DNA of 64,000 bases from an uncultured Ruegeria sp. (GTDB lineage: Bacteria; Pseudomonadota; Alphaproteobacteria; Rhodobacterales; Rhodobacteraceae), in contig NZ_CANMQQ010000002.1 of assembly GCF_947500045.1 (NCBI RefSeq), positions 372,001 to 436,000 of the forward strand, written 5' to 3'. The position numbers and the translations under genes were made by a program. Below are positions 34,843-43,796 of this stretch, one piece after another. How positions within the stretch are numbered: the first letter of the stretch is position 1; every line of letters starts with the position of its first letter. Under the pieces are notes generated by a model, which worked only from the letters and a program-made list of their open reading frames with translations, was not told the origin of the DNA and ran no database searches.

Positions 34843-36261
34843 ATGCACGGAACGACGACAGGAAAGTTGGTCAAAGGCCTGACTTTGGCGGCGGGCATCG
34901 CATTGAGTGTCGTGCCCGGACGCTCGGTTTGGGCTGACAACCTGACGGATGCGTTTATCGGTGCTTATAACACCAGCGGCTTGCTTGAGCAGAACCGGGC
35001 CCTGCTGCGCGCGGCAGATGAAGATGTCGCCATCGCACTGTCCGCGCTGCGCCCAATCATCAACTGGACCGTGCGGGTGAGCCGTGACTATACGAGAACG
35101 AACACGAGCAGCGCGATCAGTACTCGCGAGCCGTCCAGCTTTTTCTCGGGCCTCACGTTAGGTCAGTTGATCTATGATGGTGGCGCATCTGTTCTGGGCA
35201 AGCAATCTGCGCAAGAAACGGTGCTATCGACGCGGCAATCCTTGATTGATATCGAACAGCAAATCCTGATCCGCGCAGCCAATGCCTATCTGGGTGTTCT
35301 GCTGCAGGAAGAAACGGTTGCGATCCGCGAGAACAACGTCGAAGTGTCCGCGGAAGAACTTCGCGCCTCTCAGGACCGCTTCGAAGTTGGTGAAGTCACC
35401 CGGACAGATGTTGCCTTGTCAGAAGCGCAGTTGGCCAGTTCGCAAGCGGATTTGGCTGTCGCACGTGGTAATCTGAGTATTGCGCAGGCTGAATACGTAA
35501 ACGCCGTTGGCAAAAGGTCAGGGCGGACAGCAGGTCAGCCAAGGCTGCCGAACCTGCCGCGTTCGGAATCCGATGCGGTCAATCTGGCGCAGCGTAACCA
35601 CCCGGCAATTCTTTCTGCGCAGCACCAAGTTCGTGCTTTGGATTTGATTGTGCAGCAGCAGCGCGCCAATCTGGGGCCGAATGTCAGCCTGAATGCCGAT
35701 GCGGGCATTACTGAAAGCTATGACAACGACGATTATATCAACGAGGCGACGATCTCGCTGAACTTCAATCAGCCGATCTATTCTGGTGGTGGCTTGGCCG
35801 CAGCGGTGCGTCGGGCCATGGCAACACGCGATGCCTCGCGTGCGAATCTGTTGAATGTCCAGAAGAACATCACGCAAGGGGTCGCCGACCGGTATGCAGC
35901 CTTCCAGGCCGCAGCTGCCAGTTTGCGGGCATCGACCGAGCGTGTCCGTGCATCACAAGTTGCGTTCGATGGTATTCGTGAAGAGGCGACGCTGGGTGCA
36001 CGAACAACCCTTGATGTTCTGAACGCGCAGCAGGATTTGCTGGATGCGCAATTGGCCGAAGTTGCCTCGCGGACCGAACGGTCTCGGGCAGCGTATGAAC
36101 TGCTGCAGGCGCAAGGATTGCTAACGGCGGAACGGCTGGGCCTGGCGGTGCAGATCTATGATCCGACGTTGTATTACAACCTTGTGAAAAAAGCGCCGTC
36201 GCAGGTCAGCAAGCAAAGCCGCGATCTGGATCGGGTGCTCAAGGCATTGCGCCGGGATTAA
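34843..36261 (+). CDS. tolC: TolC-family outer-membrane efflux protein
   Basis: 472 residues from the ATG at 34843, which has GAGG 8 nt upstream. Signal peptide to about residue 29 (…VPGRSVWA), then two repeats of the OEP fold: LTDAFIGAYNTSGLLEQNR and LAQRNHPAILSAQHQVRALD at the starts of the repeats, IYSGGGLAAAVRRA at the second beta segment, and LDVLNAQQDLLDAQLAEV helices. It forms a trimeric outer-membrane/periplasmic channel for type I secretion or RND efflux. The context pcm-like - tolC - PopZ-like is common in the group. Confidence 0.93.
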   Translation: MHGTTTGKLVKGLTLAAGIALSVVPGRSVWADNLTDAFIGAYNTSGLLEQNRALLRAADEDVAIALSALRPIINWTVRVSRDYTRTNTSSAISTREPSSFFSGLTLGQLIYDGGASVLGKQSAQETVLSTRQSLIDIEQQILIRAANAYLGVLLQEETVAIRENNVEVSAEELRASQDRFEVGEVTRTDVALSEAQLASSQADLAVARGNLSIAQAEYVNAVGKRSGRTAGQPRLPNLPRSESDAVNLAQRNHPAILSAQHQVRALDLIVQQQRANLGPNVSLNADAGITESYDNDDYINEATISLNFNQPIYSGGGLAAAVRRAMATRDASRANLLNVQKNITQGVADRYAAFQAAAASLRASTERVRASQVAFDGIREEATLGARTTLDVLNAQQDLLDAQLAEVASRTERSRAAYELLQAQGLLTAERLGLAVQIYDPTLYYNLVKKAPSQVSKQSRDLDRVLKALRRD

Positions 36262-36333
36262 AGGGTATCGCTACCTGTTGTGGCGATGGTCCGGATTGGC
36301 TACAATCGGACCAAGGTTAGAGCGGTAGAAAAA

Positions 36334-37101
36334 ATGTCAGATCGTGTTGTAAGCGCCAATATTCAGGACGTTCTCTCGTCGGTCAAACGAATGGTCGATG
36401 AAGACGCAAGTGGCGAATCGGAATTTATCTTTGTCCCTTCGACCCCGGCACCCAAGCCGGGGCGGCTGGTTTTGACGGATGCGCTGCGTGTCAGCGAGGA
36501 ACCGCTGATCGTCCAGAAACGCGCACCTTTGAAGTTGATGCCTCAGAATACTGCTCATGAGGGTACGGCAAATCAGGCCGCGAATGCGCCGGGCAATCCA
36601 GAAGCGCCTATGCGTTTACAGCCAGGTGACAGCGTGCGTGCTGATGGCGCTGACGCAAATGACGAAAAACCAAAGCGTGATCTCGCAGGCAGTTTAAGCG
36701 CGAAGATCGAAGCCTTGGAAGCTGCCATAGCCCGGACCGAAGACCAGTGGGAGCCGGATGGCGAAAGCGATGATGAATATTCCGGTACTAAGACAAAAGC
36801 CGTTGAATGGCCGGTAGGAAAAGGTTTCGCACAATCCAAAGTCGCTGAACCTGAGCCTGAGCCTGAGCCTGAGACAGAGACAACGGCCGAGGCAACCTTT
36901 ATTCGTGATCCGGCCGTGGTCGCGAAGCAGGCCCAGAAACCTGCTGGTGTGATTGTTGATGAAGAACAGTTGCGTGATCTTGTGGCGCAGATCGTTCGGG
37001 AAGAGTTGCAGGGCGCGCTTGGGGAGCGGATCACTAAGAATTTGCGCAAGATGGTCCGTCGCGAGATATCGCGTGTCATTGCCGCGCCCGACAGGGACTA
37101 A
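36334..37101 (+). CDS. PopZ-like / DUF2497 C-terminal-domain protein
   Basis: 255 residues from the ATG at 36334 (weak ribosome binding site). A short N-terminal helix (IQDVLSSVKRMVDE) is followed by a long acidic, proline-rich low-complexity region and a C-terminal amphipathic helix bundle (VDEEQLRDLVAQIVREEL and TKNLRKMVRREISRVI). This arrangement resembles PopZ/DUF2497 polar organising proteins, but similarity is limited to the ends. The middle contains an EPEPEPEP run encoded by a hexamer repeat. The stop is 3 nt from that of convergent cobQ. Confidence 0.55.
   Translation: MSDRVVSANIQDVLSSVKRMVDEDASGESEFIFVPSTPAPKPGRLVLTDALRVSEEPLIVQKRAPLKLMPQNTAHEGTANQAANAPGNPEAPMRLQPGDSVRADGADANDEKPKRDLAGSLSAKIEALEAAIARTEDQWEPDGESDDEYSGTKTKAVEWPVGKGFAQSKVAEPEPEPEPETETTAEATFIRDPAVVAKQAQKPAGVIVDEEQLRDLVAQIVREELQGALGERITKNLRKMVRREISRVIAAPDRD
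36850..36873 (+). repeat. Hexamer tandem repeat (CCTGAG)4
   Basis: Four perfect copies of CCTGAG inside the PopZ-like gene encode a Pro-Glu run. As the unit is a multiple of three, copy-number changes would lengthen or shorten the linker without shifting the frame. Confidence 0.9.
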
Positions 37102-37104
37102 GGC

Positions 37105-38562
37105 TTAGCCCCGATCTGGTGCTTGCGCCATCGACAGAAGCAGATCCAGATCCATATGCAGTTCTAGATGATCGGCAAGGTCGTCCAATACCTGTTCAAC
37201 ACCATCTTCATAGGTGGTTTCCGACGTGGCGCCCAGTTCAGCCAAATAGCTGGCGCGAAATGCGTCTGATGTGAATATCCCGTGCAGATAGCTGCCGCGC
37301 ACGCGTCCATTGGCGCTGGCAGCGCCTTCTGGGCGGCTTTCGATCTGCAGCCAGGCGCGGGCGCAATCCGGCCCGTCGGTCCGACCCATATGGATTTCAT
37401 AACCGCTGACTGGTTCATTACCGGGCAGGGCGGTTGCGGAACGCAGGGTAACCTGCTTGTCACCGGCCATGGTGGTAGTGACATCCAACAGGCCAAGCCC
37501 CTCGACCCGTCCCGGGTGCCCGTCGACGCCATCCGGGTCCGCGATGGTTTTCCCCAGCATTTGATATCCTCCGCATAGACCCAGCACGTGGCCGCCACGG
37601 CGGACATGGGCATAGAGGTCGACGTCCCAACCCTGAGCCCGGAAATAGGCCAAATCGCCAATTGTGGATTTACTACCGGGCAAGAGCACCAGATCGGCAT
37701 CCCCGGGCAGGGGGCGGCCTGCTGGGACGATTTCGACCGTTACACTTGGTTCGGCGGAAAGCGGGTCGAGATCATCGAAATTGGCCATACGCTCCAACTG
37801 CGGCACGACGATCTTACACGCACCTCCGGCGTAAGAGCGAATGTCCATCATATCTTCTGCCGGCAGTTTCCATGCATCATGGAACCAGGGCACCACACCG
37901 ACGCAGGGCCAACCGGTGCGGGCGGCGATATCGTCGCGCCCTTCGTCAAACAGGGACACGTCGCCCTTGAACCGGTTTATGGCAAAGCCTCGGATCAATT
38001 CCTGATCCCCAGTATCCAGAACGGCCTGCGTTCCAACGATCTGTGCGATCACTCCGCCCCGGTGGATATCGCCCACCAGCACAACTGGAACATTCGCTGC
38101 GCAGGCAAAACCCATATTGGCAATGTCACCTTTGCGCAGATTGGTTTCGGCCGGGCTGCCCGCGCCTTCGATCAGGACAAGATCGGCATCGTTGCAAAGA
38201 CGTTCAAAGCTTTCCAGGGCCGCCGCCAGAAGCTTTGATTTATCTTTGCGGTAATCACCCGCTTTCATGGTCCCTGCGCGCTGGCCCTGAAGAATGATCT
38301 GGGCGCCCGTATCGGTTTCGGGCTTCAACAGGATCGGGTTCATATCGGTATGCGTAGTCCGCTTCGCGGCCCGCGCCTGTAGGGCTTGCGCGCGACCGAT
38401 TTCGCCACCGTTTTCCGTAACGGCTGCGTTATTTGACATGTTCTGCGGCTTGAACGGAGCAACGCTCAGCCCGCGCCGTGTATAGGCACGCGCCAGACCG
38501 GCCACCAACACCGATTTGCCGACATTACTGCCGGTGCCCTGAATCATGATGGACCGCGCCAT
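37105..38562 (-). CDS. cobQ: Cobyric acid synthase, CobQ
   Basis: 485 residues from the ATG at 38562, 6 nt after AGGAGA; the ATG at 38568 touches the ribosome binding site. ATP/glutamine-dependent amidation of four side chains of adenosylcobyrinic a,c-diamide. Motifs: [19 protein letters not shown] (P-loop), [24 protein letters not shown], and the amidotransferase domain with [11 protein letters not shown] (Cys) and GYEIHMGRT; the final histidine is in SYLHGIF. It is separated from the main cob operon by about 8 kb, and no riboswitch is visible in the 60 nt upstream. Confidence 0.96.
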   Translation of the reverse strand: MARSIMIQGTGSNVGKSVLVAGLARAYTRRGLSVAPFKPQNMSNNAAVTENGGEIGRAQALQARAAKRTTHTDMNPILLKPETDTGAQIILQGQRAGTMKAGDYRKDKSKLLAAALESFERLCNDADLVLIEGAGSPAETNLRKGDIANMGFACAANVPVVLVGDIHRGGVIAQIVGTQAVLDTGDQELIRGFAINRFKGDVSLFDEGRDDIAARTGWPCVGVVPWFHDAWKLPAEDMMDIRSYAGGACKIVVPQLERMANFDDLDPLSAEPSVTVEIVPAGRPLPGDADLVLLPGSKSTIGDLAYFRAQGWDVDLYAHVRRGGHVLGLCGGYQMLGKTIADPDGVDGHPGRVEGLGLLDVTTTMAGDKQVTLRSATALPGNEPVSGYEIHMGRTDGPDCARAWLQIESRPEGAASANGRVRGSYLHGIFTSDAFRASYLAELGATSETTYEDGVEQVLDDLADHLELHMDLDLLLSMAQAPDRG

Positions 38563-38622
38563 GGCCATTCTCCTATGTTGACGCGCAGATGACCTGATTT
38601 AAGGCCAAAGGAAAAGCCCCAG

Positions 38623-39192
38623 ATGAACACTCCAGCGCATCTTTTGATTGGCGCCGCCGCTTTTGCGCGCCCAGCCAGGAGGGCGGCGCTGTGGGCCGCT
38701 TTGTTCGGATCGCTGCTGCCAGACCTGTCGCTGTATGTGATGGCGGGCGTCTCGCTGTACATCCTGAACATCTCGGCACATGTGGTGTTCGATCAGCTTT
38801 ACTTTTCACCAGCATGGCAAACTGTTTTCGCGATCGATAATTCGTTCTTTCTGTGGGCGGCGGCGCTTGGGATTGGGCTGTGGCGCGGCTGGCACCTGCT
38901 GGCCATAGGCGCGTCGGCAGGGCTGCTGCATCTGGTGATGGATTTCTTTTTGCACGCGGGGGATGGTCGCCCACAGTTCTGGCCGATCAGTTCGTGGGTC
39001 TTTGATAGCCCCATCAGCTATTGGGACAGCACGCATCACGCAGTTTGGGCTGCGCCGATTTCGATGGGAATCTGCGTCGCCGCCTATGTCGTCCTTTGGC
39101 ACCGGGGCCTTTCGGTTTCGACAAAGCTTTTCTTTGCGTTGTTGTTGGCGGCCGAGCTTTGGGTCGCGCGGCAATGGATAATGTATTTTTGA
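38623..39192 (+). CDS. Multi-span membrane protein, YdjM-like
   Basis: 189 residues with four to five hydrophobic helices. The start MNTPAHLLIGAAAF and a second H-x-x-x-D pattern (LLHLVMDFFLHAGDGRPQFWP) resemble the YdjM/LexA-regulated family of membrane-bound putative metal hydrolases, with conserved histidines and aspartates near the membrane face. It is divergent from cobQ with only 60 nt between start codons, and is sometimes annotated as cobalamin-related for that reason alone. Biochemical role unknown. Confidence 0.65.
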   Translation: MNTPAHLLIGAAAFARPARRAALWAALFGSLLPDLSLYVMAGVSLYILNISAHVVFDQLYFSPAWQTVFAIDNSFFLWAAALGIGLWRGWHLLAIGASAGLLHLVMDFFLHAGDGRPQFWPISSWVFDSPISYWDSTHHAVWAAPISMGICVAAYVVLWHRGLSVSTKLFFALLLAAELWVARQWIMYF

Positions 39193-39203
39193 TCAGGCCA
39201 ACG

Positions 39204-39236
39204 AAAAACGCGCCCCAAAGGTAGGGCGCGCTTTTT
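39204..39236. terminator. Bidirectional rho-independent terminator
   Basis: CGCGCCC (39209-39215) and GGGCGCG (39224-39230) form a 7-bp stem with an 8-nt loop. An A-run lies on the left and a T-run (39232-39236) on the right, so it can stop both the + strand membrane-protein gene and the convergent gene at 39257. Confidence 0.9.
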
Positions 39237-39256
39237 CAATCGGAGGCGGGGGTCAA

Positions 39257-39577
39257 TCAGGCCGCTTCAGCCTGCTGAGCCGCATTCCGGCGTTCGCTTT
39301 CTTCGCGTGACAGCGCAACAGACGTCCGTACGCCGCGGCCAACGAATTCCATCAATCCGCCAACAACCCGCTCGTTGGGGTCGATACCGGCGCATGACAA
39401 TACTTCACGCCCGTCGCGCGAACGCGCCCAGCGGGCTATTTGTTCCGGACCGTTGCCATACTTCTTGTCGTCAGCAATGGCATCATCCAGTGCAGCCAGT
39501 ACGACGGCTGCGAAAAGTTTACGTGCACGATTGCCTTGTTCGTTATTAAAGGCCGTGCCGTCAACGAAATCTCTCAT
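39257..39577 (-). CDS. Small conserved protein, possibly DUF6280
   Basis: 106 residues, soluble, mostly helical (MRDFVDGTAFNNEQGNRARK; RKLFAAVVLAALDDAIADD; a conserved cysteine in EVLSCAGIDPNERVV). It resembles a short protein widely conserved in Rhodobacteraceae, which I believe is classed as DUF6280. No function is known. The start ATG is well placed and codon use matches neighbours. It ends near the bidirectional terminator at 39204-39236. Confidence 0.75.
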   Translation of the reverse strand: MRDFVDGTAFNNEQGNRARKLFAAVVLAALDDAIADDKKYGNGPEQIARWARSRDGREVLSCAGIDPNERVVGGLMEFVGRGVRTSVALSREESERRNAAQQAEAA

Positions 39578-39662
39578 CTCGTCATTCCCGTTTTTCTTGC
39601 TCTTGCACTTTTTGGCGTGACGGTCCTTATGACCTATTACATGCGATTCGGATACACCTAAA

Positions 39663-39797
39663 TTGCATAACTACGTTGCGTCAACTGCATGGCTTGCTGC
39701 AGGTGCAGCACTAGGTTTCGTTGTCTTGTCAGGTGTGGTTACGCCAGATATAGGGACAAGAACTGACGCATCAACCGTTTGTGAAGGATTTATGTAA
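39663..39797 (+). CDS. Possible 44-residue membrane peptide ahead of efp
   Basis: A TTG at 39663 opens a 44-codon frame with one hydrophobic helix ([20 protein letters not shown]) and a polar tail. Its TAA overlaps the efp ATG (TAATG, 39795-39799). The helix and the exact coupling favour a real peptide. The weak start, the absence of a ribosome binding site and unbiased third codon positions speak against it. Confidence 0.25.
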   Translation: MHNYVASTAWLAAGAALGFVVLSGVVTPDIGTRTDASTVCEGFM

Positions 39798-40360
39798 TGC
39801 CCAAGATAAATGGGAACGAAATTCGCCCCGGCAATGTGCTTGAGCATAACGGCGGGCTGTGGGCAGCTGTTAAGGTAGATCACGTAAAGCCCGGCAAAGG
39901 CGGCGCTTTTGCACAGGTCGAGCTGCGCAACCTGCGCAACGGCTCGAAACTGAACGAACGGTTCCGGTCAGCCGACAAAGTGGAACGCGTGCGTCTGGAA
40001 CAAAAGGATCAACAGTTCCTGTACGAATCCGACGGCATGCTAGTGTTCATGGATTCCGAGACATACGAACAGATCGAATTACCTTCGGAGCTGTTGGGTG
40101 AGCGTCGTCCGTTTCTGCAGGACGGCATGACAATTGTGGTAGAGTTCTACGAAAGTGAAGCGCTGAACGCGACGGTGCCGCAAAAAGTGACCTGCAAAAT
40201 TGTCGAGACCGAGCCGGTCGTCAAAGGGCAGACCGCTGCGAATTCGTTCAAGCCTGCGATATTGGACAACGGTGTCAAAGTTATGGTTCCGCCGTTTGTC
40301 GGTCAGGATGAGATGATCATCGTGAACACAGACACCATGGAATACTCTGAACGCGCCTGA
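39797..40360 (+). CDS. efp: Elongation factor P
   Basis: 187 residues. Relieves ribosome stalling at polyproline stretches. Three-domain EF-P: KOW-like N-terminal domain with the loop [10 protein letters not shown] carrying lysine K34, the modification position in the beta-lysylating system, then two OB folds ([19 protein letters not shown] and [19 protein letters not shown]). An AAGGAT ribosome binding site precedes the ATG. Whether K34 is modified cannot be decided; epmA/epmB are not in this window. Confidence 0.97.
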   Translation: MPKINGNEIRPGNVLEHNGGLWAAVKVDHVKPGKGGAFAQVELRNLRNGSKLNERFRSADKVERVRLEQKDQQFLYESDGMLVFMDSETYEQIELPSELLGERRPFLQDGMTIVVEFYESEALNATVPQKVTCKIVETEPVVKGQTAANSFKPAILDNGVKVMVPPFVGQDEMIIVNTDTMEYSERA

Positions 40361-40380
40361 ACTTTGCCAGAGCCAAATCA

Positions 40381-40411
40381 AAAGACCGCATCACCCTGAT
40401 GCGGTCTTTTT
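40381..40411. terminator. Rho-independent terminator after efp
   Basis: A perfect 13-bp stem AAAGACCGCATCA / TGATGCGGTCTTT with a 3-nt loop (CCC) ends in a T-run on the plus strand. The A-run on the other side could also stop the convergent ABC gene at 40416. Confidence 0.95.
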
Positions 40412-40415
40412 GTTG

Positions 40416-41354
40416 TCAGCGCCGTGGACGCCGGTATCGCTCGGGCTCGGGGCCGAACAGCTCAAGCATCAGTTCGAACTTGATCCGATTGGCGCTGACC
40501 TGACGATAGTACGCAATCAGAAACGCGGTTGGGCCTTGAATGCGGCTTAGTCCGCTGGTGGCCGCGACCACGGTGCCTACATCCGTGCGCCCTTGTAACA
40601 CGAGCCATCCGCCCAGCATCAAAATGCCGACCGTGCCCGCGCCGTTAATGACGCTGAGCAGAAACTTGGCAGACAGTTTCCAGATGAACATGCGGCGGCG
40701 CGTTTCGTATATATCGTCAAACAGGGCGTTGATATCCGCCGACACTGCTTCGATATCCTCGGTCGTCAGTTGGTCGGTCGACTTGCGCAGGATGCGGACC
40801 CTTTCGGCAACAAAGACGTTCACGCGCCGTTGCGAAACCAAAACAATGACAATCTGGGGAACAATCATTGAAAATGCGATCAGGCCCAACCCTGGCTGCG
40901 TGGACGAGATATAACCAATCACGCTGATTAGGGTTCCTATCTGAACGACCGGGTCAGAAAAGGCACCGCCAGCAAATTTTCCAAGTTCTTCGGCCTCGGC
41001 AGATACGGCAGTGCTCATGGTTCCTTTGCGAAAGGACTCTTGGGTTTGGTTAAGGTCAGATGCGCGCACCAACAGGCGTTGCCGGATCAGACGGATCAGG
41101 TCTTCGCCCAATGTGCCCGCGCGATAGCCCAGCACCCATTTCAGGGCAAGGCTCAGAAGAATAACGGCCAGCATGCCAGCCCCCAACGTCAGCAATCGTT
41201 CGACCCCGACATTTGCCGATGTTAGGTGATTGATGATGTCACGCTGAAATTCCAGTGGAACTGCGGCCAACCCTGCAATTGCCAGCGACAGCAGAATAAG
41301 AATAACTTGCCGACCCGCGCTGGCCCGCCAAATCGCCCGATACAGCCGGAACAT
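40416..41354 (-). CDS. ABC-transporter transmembrane-domain protein without ATPase domain
   Basis: 312 residues from the ATG at 41354 (GAGGG upstream). Six predicted membrane helices in the type I exporter (ABC_membrane) arrangement, with long coiled intracellular loops (LIRQRLLVRASDLNQTQESF; ERVRILRKSTDQLTTED). The protein ends right after the sixth helix, and no nucleotide-binding domain or separate ATPase gene follows. It therefore needs an ATPase from elsewhere, or it is a non-transport relative. Substrate unknown. Confidence 0.75.
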   Translation of the reverse strand: MFRLYRAIWRASAGRQVILILLSLAIAGLAAVPLEFQRDIINHLTSANVGVERLLTLGAGMLAVILLSLALKWVLGYRAGTLGEDLIRLIRQRLLVRASDLNQTQESFRKGTMSTAVSAEAEELGKFAGGAFSDPVVQIGTLISVIGYISSTQPGLGLIAFSMIVPQIVIVLVSQRRVNVFVAERVRILRKSTDQLTTEDIEAVSADINALFDDIYETRRRMFIWKLSAKFLLSVINGAGTVGILMLGGWLVLQGRTDVGTVVAATSGLSRIQGPTAFLIAYYRQVSANRIKFELMLELFGPEPERYRRPRR

Positions 41355-41467
41355 GTTCTTTATCCCTCTTGAAGTTCCGGTGTCAGTGTTACCGCGCAGT
41401 GCGATAGGTACCAGCGAAAACACGACCAGAGGGTGATAGTTGTTCCTAGGATGCTGTCAGCAAGGTG

Positions 41468-42205
41468 TCAGCTGGACAGACGCACAATCGCTTCACCCGC
41501 CTGCATGTCCCCTTGGGCGCGGTCCAGTCGCAAATAGGCAATCGCTTTGCCATTGGATTGCGTGAACACTGTTCCCACGGGTTTCCCATTTGACTGAATC
41601 TCGGTCCCAACCGGGGCGGTGTCAGAAATCTCAACAACGCGCAGGCCTTTGCGCAGTTCGGTTTTGTGCTTCATGCGTGCGGTGACTTCCTGACCGACAT
41701 AACAGCCTTTCTTGAAATCCAGCCCATTCAGCGCTTCGAAACCAGCCTCAAGAATGTAGCTATCCGGCGTCAGTTCGATGCTGGTTTCGGGGATGCAATG
41801 ACGGACGCGGATCGCGTCCCAATCGGTATCATCATCACTTTCGGGCGTTTGGGAATAAGCCCGCCATCCAAGATCGGGATGCCGAGGATCGGGCAGGGCG
41901 CCATCAGGCGCCGGGCCAGTGCCGCGTTGCAGATTAAGCTCGGTATCCTCGATCGAGACGTCAGCGCGCAGCTTGTACATCGTCAGGCGTTTAACCAGCC
42001 CGTCGGCCAGATCCTCGGCCACATCCAGCAACACCGATACGTCGTCCCGTTTGAGAAAGAAATCGGCCAGATACTTGCCTTGCGGGGTCAGGAGGGCGGC
42101 GTAGACCAGCCTATCGTCCAGCCTTTGGACATCATTTGTGATCAGCCCCTGCAGAAAGCTGTCTGTATCCTTGCCGGTCAGGCGCAGAATGCGGCGATTG
42201 GGCAT
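41468..42205 (-). CDS. ygfZ: Folate-binding protein YgfZ/GcvT-like
   Basis: 245 residues. The family signature KGCYVGQEVTARMKHK is intact, and the N-terminal LTGKDTDSFLQGLITNDV matches the GcvT-like fold. YgfZ binds tetrahydrofolate and helps build or repair certain iron-sulfur proteins, including the tRNA methylthiolase MiaB. Full length for alphaproteobacterial forms. It is divergent from the glycosyltransferase at 42279 with a 73-nt spacer. Confidence 0.92.
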   Translation of the reverse strand: MPNRRILRLTGKDTDSFLQGLITNDVQRLDDRLVYAALLTPQGKYLADFFLKRDDVSVLLDVAEDLADGLVKRLTMYKLRADVSIEDTELNLQRGTGPAPDGALPDPRHPDLGWRAYSQTPESDDDTDWDAIRVRHCIPETSIELTPDSYILEAGFEALNGLDFKKGCYVGQEVTARMKHKTELRKGLRVVEISDTAPVGTEIQSNGKPVGTVFTQSNGKAIAYLRLDRAQGDMQAGEAIVRLSS

Positions 42206-42278
42206 GGGTTGATCCTCGTCATTTGGTCTGGCCTCGTGATATAGGAGATCGCGCTGCCATGACCAGAGGGTTTAAGAC

Positions 42279-42953
42279 GTGTCCGCCCCAATCAGTATCG
42301 TGATCCCAACCCTGAATGCGGAACGTGATTTGCCAGCAACCCTGCAATCGTTGATGGAGGGGCTGCAACAGGGCCTGATCCGTGAGTTGATTGTGAGCGA
42401 TGCTGGCTCGGACGATGCAACGCTTGAGATGGCGGATGAGGCTGGGGCCCGGATCGTCACCGGCCCTGCGTCGCGCGGCGGGCAATTGCAAAGAGGCTGC
42501 GCCGAAGCCTCGGGCGAGTGGCTGCTGATCCTGCATGCCGATACAGAGTTGCAGCCGAGCTGGACTGCTGTAGTGGCAGAGCATTTGAACTCAGACCGGC
42601 CAGCATCCTTTCGTTTGCGGTTCCGTGCAAATGGTCTGGGGCCGCTCTGGGTCGCCGGTTGGGCGAATTTGCGCAGCCGCCTGTTCGGGTTACCCTACGG
42701 CGATCAGGGCCTCTTGGTGCGGCAAGAGGCTTATCTGTCAGCAGGCGGATATCCGGATCAGCCGCTGATGGAGGATGTCGCCCTGATCCGCGCCTTGCCG
42801 CGCGCTGTATTGTTGAACGCTGACGCGGTTACGAGTGCGGAACGCTATATCCGTCAGGGCTGGTTTCGGCGCGGCGCGCGGAATCTTTGGACCCTGATGC
42901 GCTACTTTCTTGGGGCTGATCCGAAGAAGCTGGCTCAGGCGTACCGGGGATAA
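42279..42953 (+). CDS. TIGR04283-family glycosyltransferase
   Basis: 224 residues from a GTG start preceded by GAGGG; no ATG fits the frame. Family 2 fold: ISIVIPTLNAERDLPATLQSL, VSDAGSDDATL, RGGQLQRGCAEASGEWLLILHAD (HAD in place of DxD), and the C-terminal DQGLLVRQEAYLSAGGYPDQPLMEDV. This pattern is that of TIGR04283, a glycosyltransferase group often near radical SAM or selenium genes; none are nearby here. Its last 125 nt overlap the 3' end of the opposite gene. Confidence 0.85.
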   Translation: MSAPISIVIPTLNAERDLPATLQSLMEGLQQGLIRELIVSDAGSDDATLEMADEAGARIVTGPASRGGQLQRGCAEASGEWLLILHADTELQPSWTAVVAEHLNSDRPASFRLRFRANGLGPLWVAGWANLRSRLFGLPYGDQGLLVRQEAYLSAGGYPDQPLMEDVALIRALPRAVLLNADAVTSAERYIRQGWFRRGARNLWTLMRYFLGADPKKLAQAYRG

Positions 42954-43716
42954 AGGCGGTGCGCAATTCTACGACGGATTTCCCAAGGCGAAATGGTGCT
43001 GCAAAGCTGACCAGACACAAGGCGACGATCTGCAGGACCAGAATATGGGCGTTAGCCTGCAAATACTCCCACTCCTCCTTCAGTTTGCCAACTTGATCAA
43101 TTAGATCATCGTAGCTTTGGGCAAGGATCAGATAGTCTCCGGCGATGGCAGGTACTTTGCGGCGCATGTTGTCGACGGCAGCTTGTGTGGTTTCGTCCAG
43201 AGAGGTGAAAACCAGAAACTGCTGGATATCAAAGGCATCTGCTTTGGCGGCCATGCCCCGGGCGTCTTTCATATCGTCCTTTGCGGTCTGGCCGAACAGG
43301 AAATGCAGGCCCTGCAGCGGTGCGACCTCGTTGGTGACCGCGATGAACAGCGGCAAATCGGCGTTGCTGGCGGTTGAGGCAGACAGGAACTCGACCTTTT
43401 CGCATAAAACGGCTGTATCTGGATCATAGGCCGGGTCGCAGAATCGCAGTCGGAAACGTGCGGCATCGCGATCAAAGGCCAGAGTTGCCGCGTAGGCCAC
43501 GTCAATTTGCCGGTCCAGTCGCGAACTGTCCGAAGTATAGAGCCCGGCCAATACGGCCACCAGCGCGCCAATCCCGCCCAATACGACCCAAACCAGATCG
43601 GCTAGTTTCCAGGCCCGATGGCCCGCAGGTTTGCGAAACAGGAACCCCGTTCCGAGCAGACCGATCAGAAACGAAAGAATCAGTAACGGCAGTTGATTGT
43701 CGGCAATGAATGTCAT
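42829..43716 (-). CDS. Membrane protein of unknown function
   Basis: 295 residues. Two N-terminal helices (~8-27 and 40-60), a large soluble middle domain rich in Asp/Ala that includes two cysteines in a FCDPAYDPDTAVLCEK segment, a coiled stretch, and a third helix (ILVLQIVALCLVSFAAPF) near 230. I do not recognise a family. The C-terminal ~40 residues are low-complexity Ser/Pro/Glu and are encoded antisense to the end of the TIGR04283 gene. This suggests loss of an earlier stop codon or a tolerated overlap. Confidence 0.65.
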   Translation of the reverse strand: MTFIADNQLPLLILSFLIGLLGTGFLFRKPAGHRAWKLADLVWVVLGGIGALVAVLAGLYTSDSSRLDRQIDVAYAATLAFDRDAARFRLRFCDPAYDPDTAVLCEKVEFLSASTASNADLPLFIAVTNEVAPLQGLHFLFGQTAKDDMKDARGMAAKADAFDIQQFLVFTSLDETTQAAVDNMRRKVPAIAGDYLILAQSYDDLIDQVGKLKEEWEYLQANAHILVLQIVALCLVSFAAPFRLGKSVVELRTAFIPGTPEPASSDQPQESSASGSKDSARRAETSPDGYSVPHS

Positions 43717-43796
43717 GTGGCAGAGTGTACGGTTTGAGATGTCTCAGACAACTGTGTTCACGCGCTGTTGTATCTCGTGACACTTCGACAGCAACG

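Noticed and set aside
39440..39661. 73-residue plus-strand ORF ending in a hydrophobic stretch (LVIPVFLALALFGVTVLM)
   Set aside because: Most of it is antisense to the gene at 39257, and no start codon lies close to the hydrophobic part. The last ~30 codons could be a remnant but cannot be supported.
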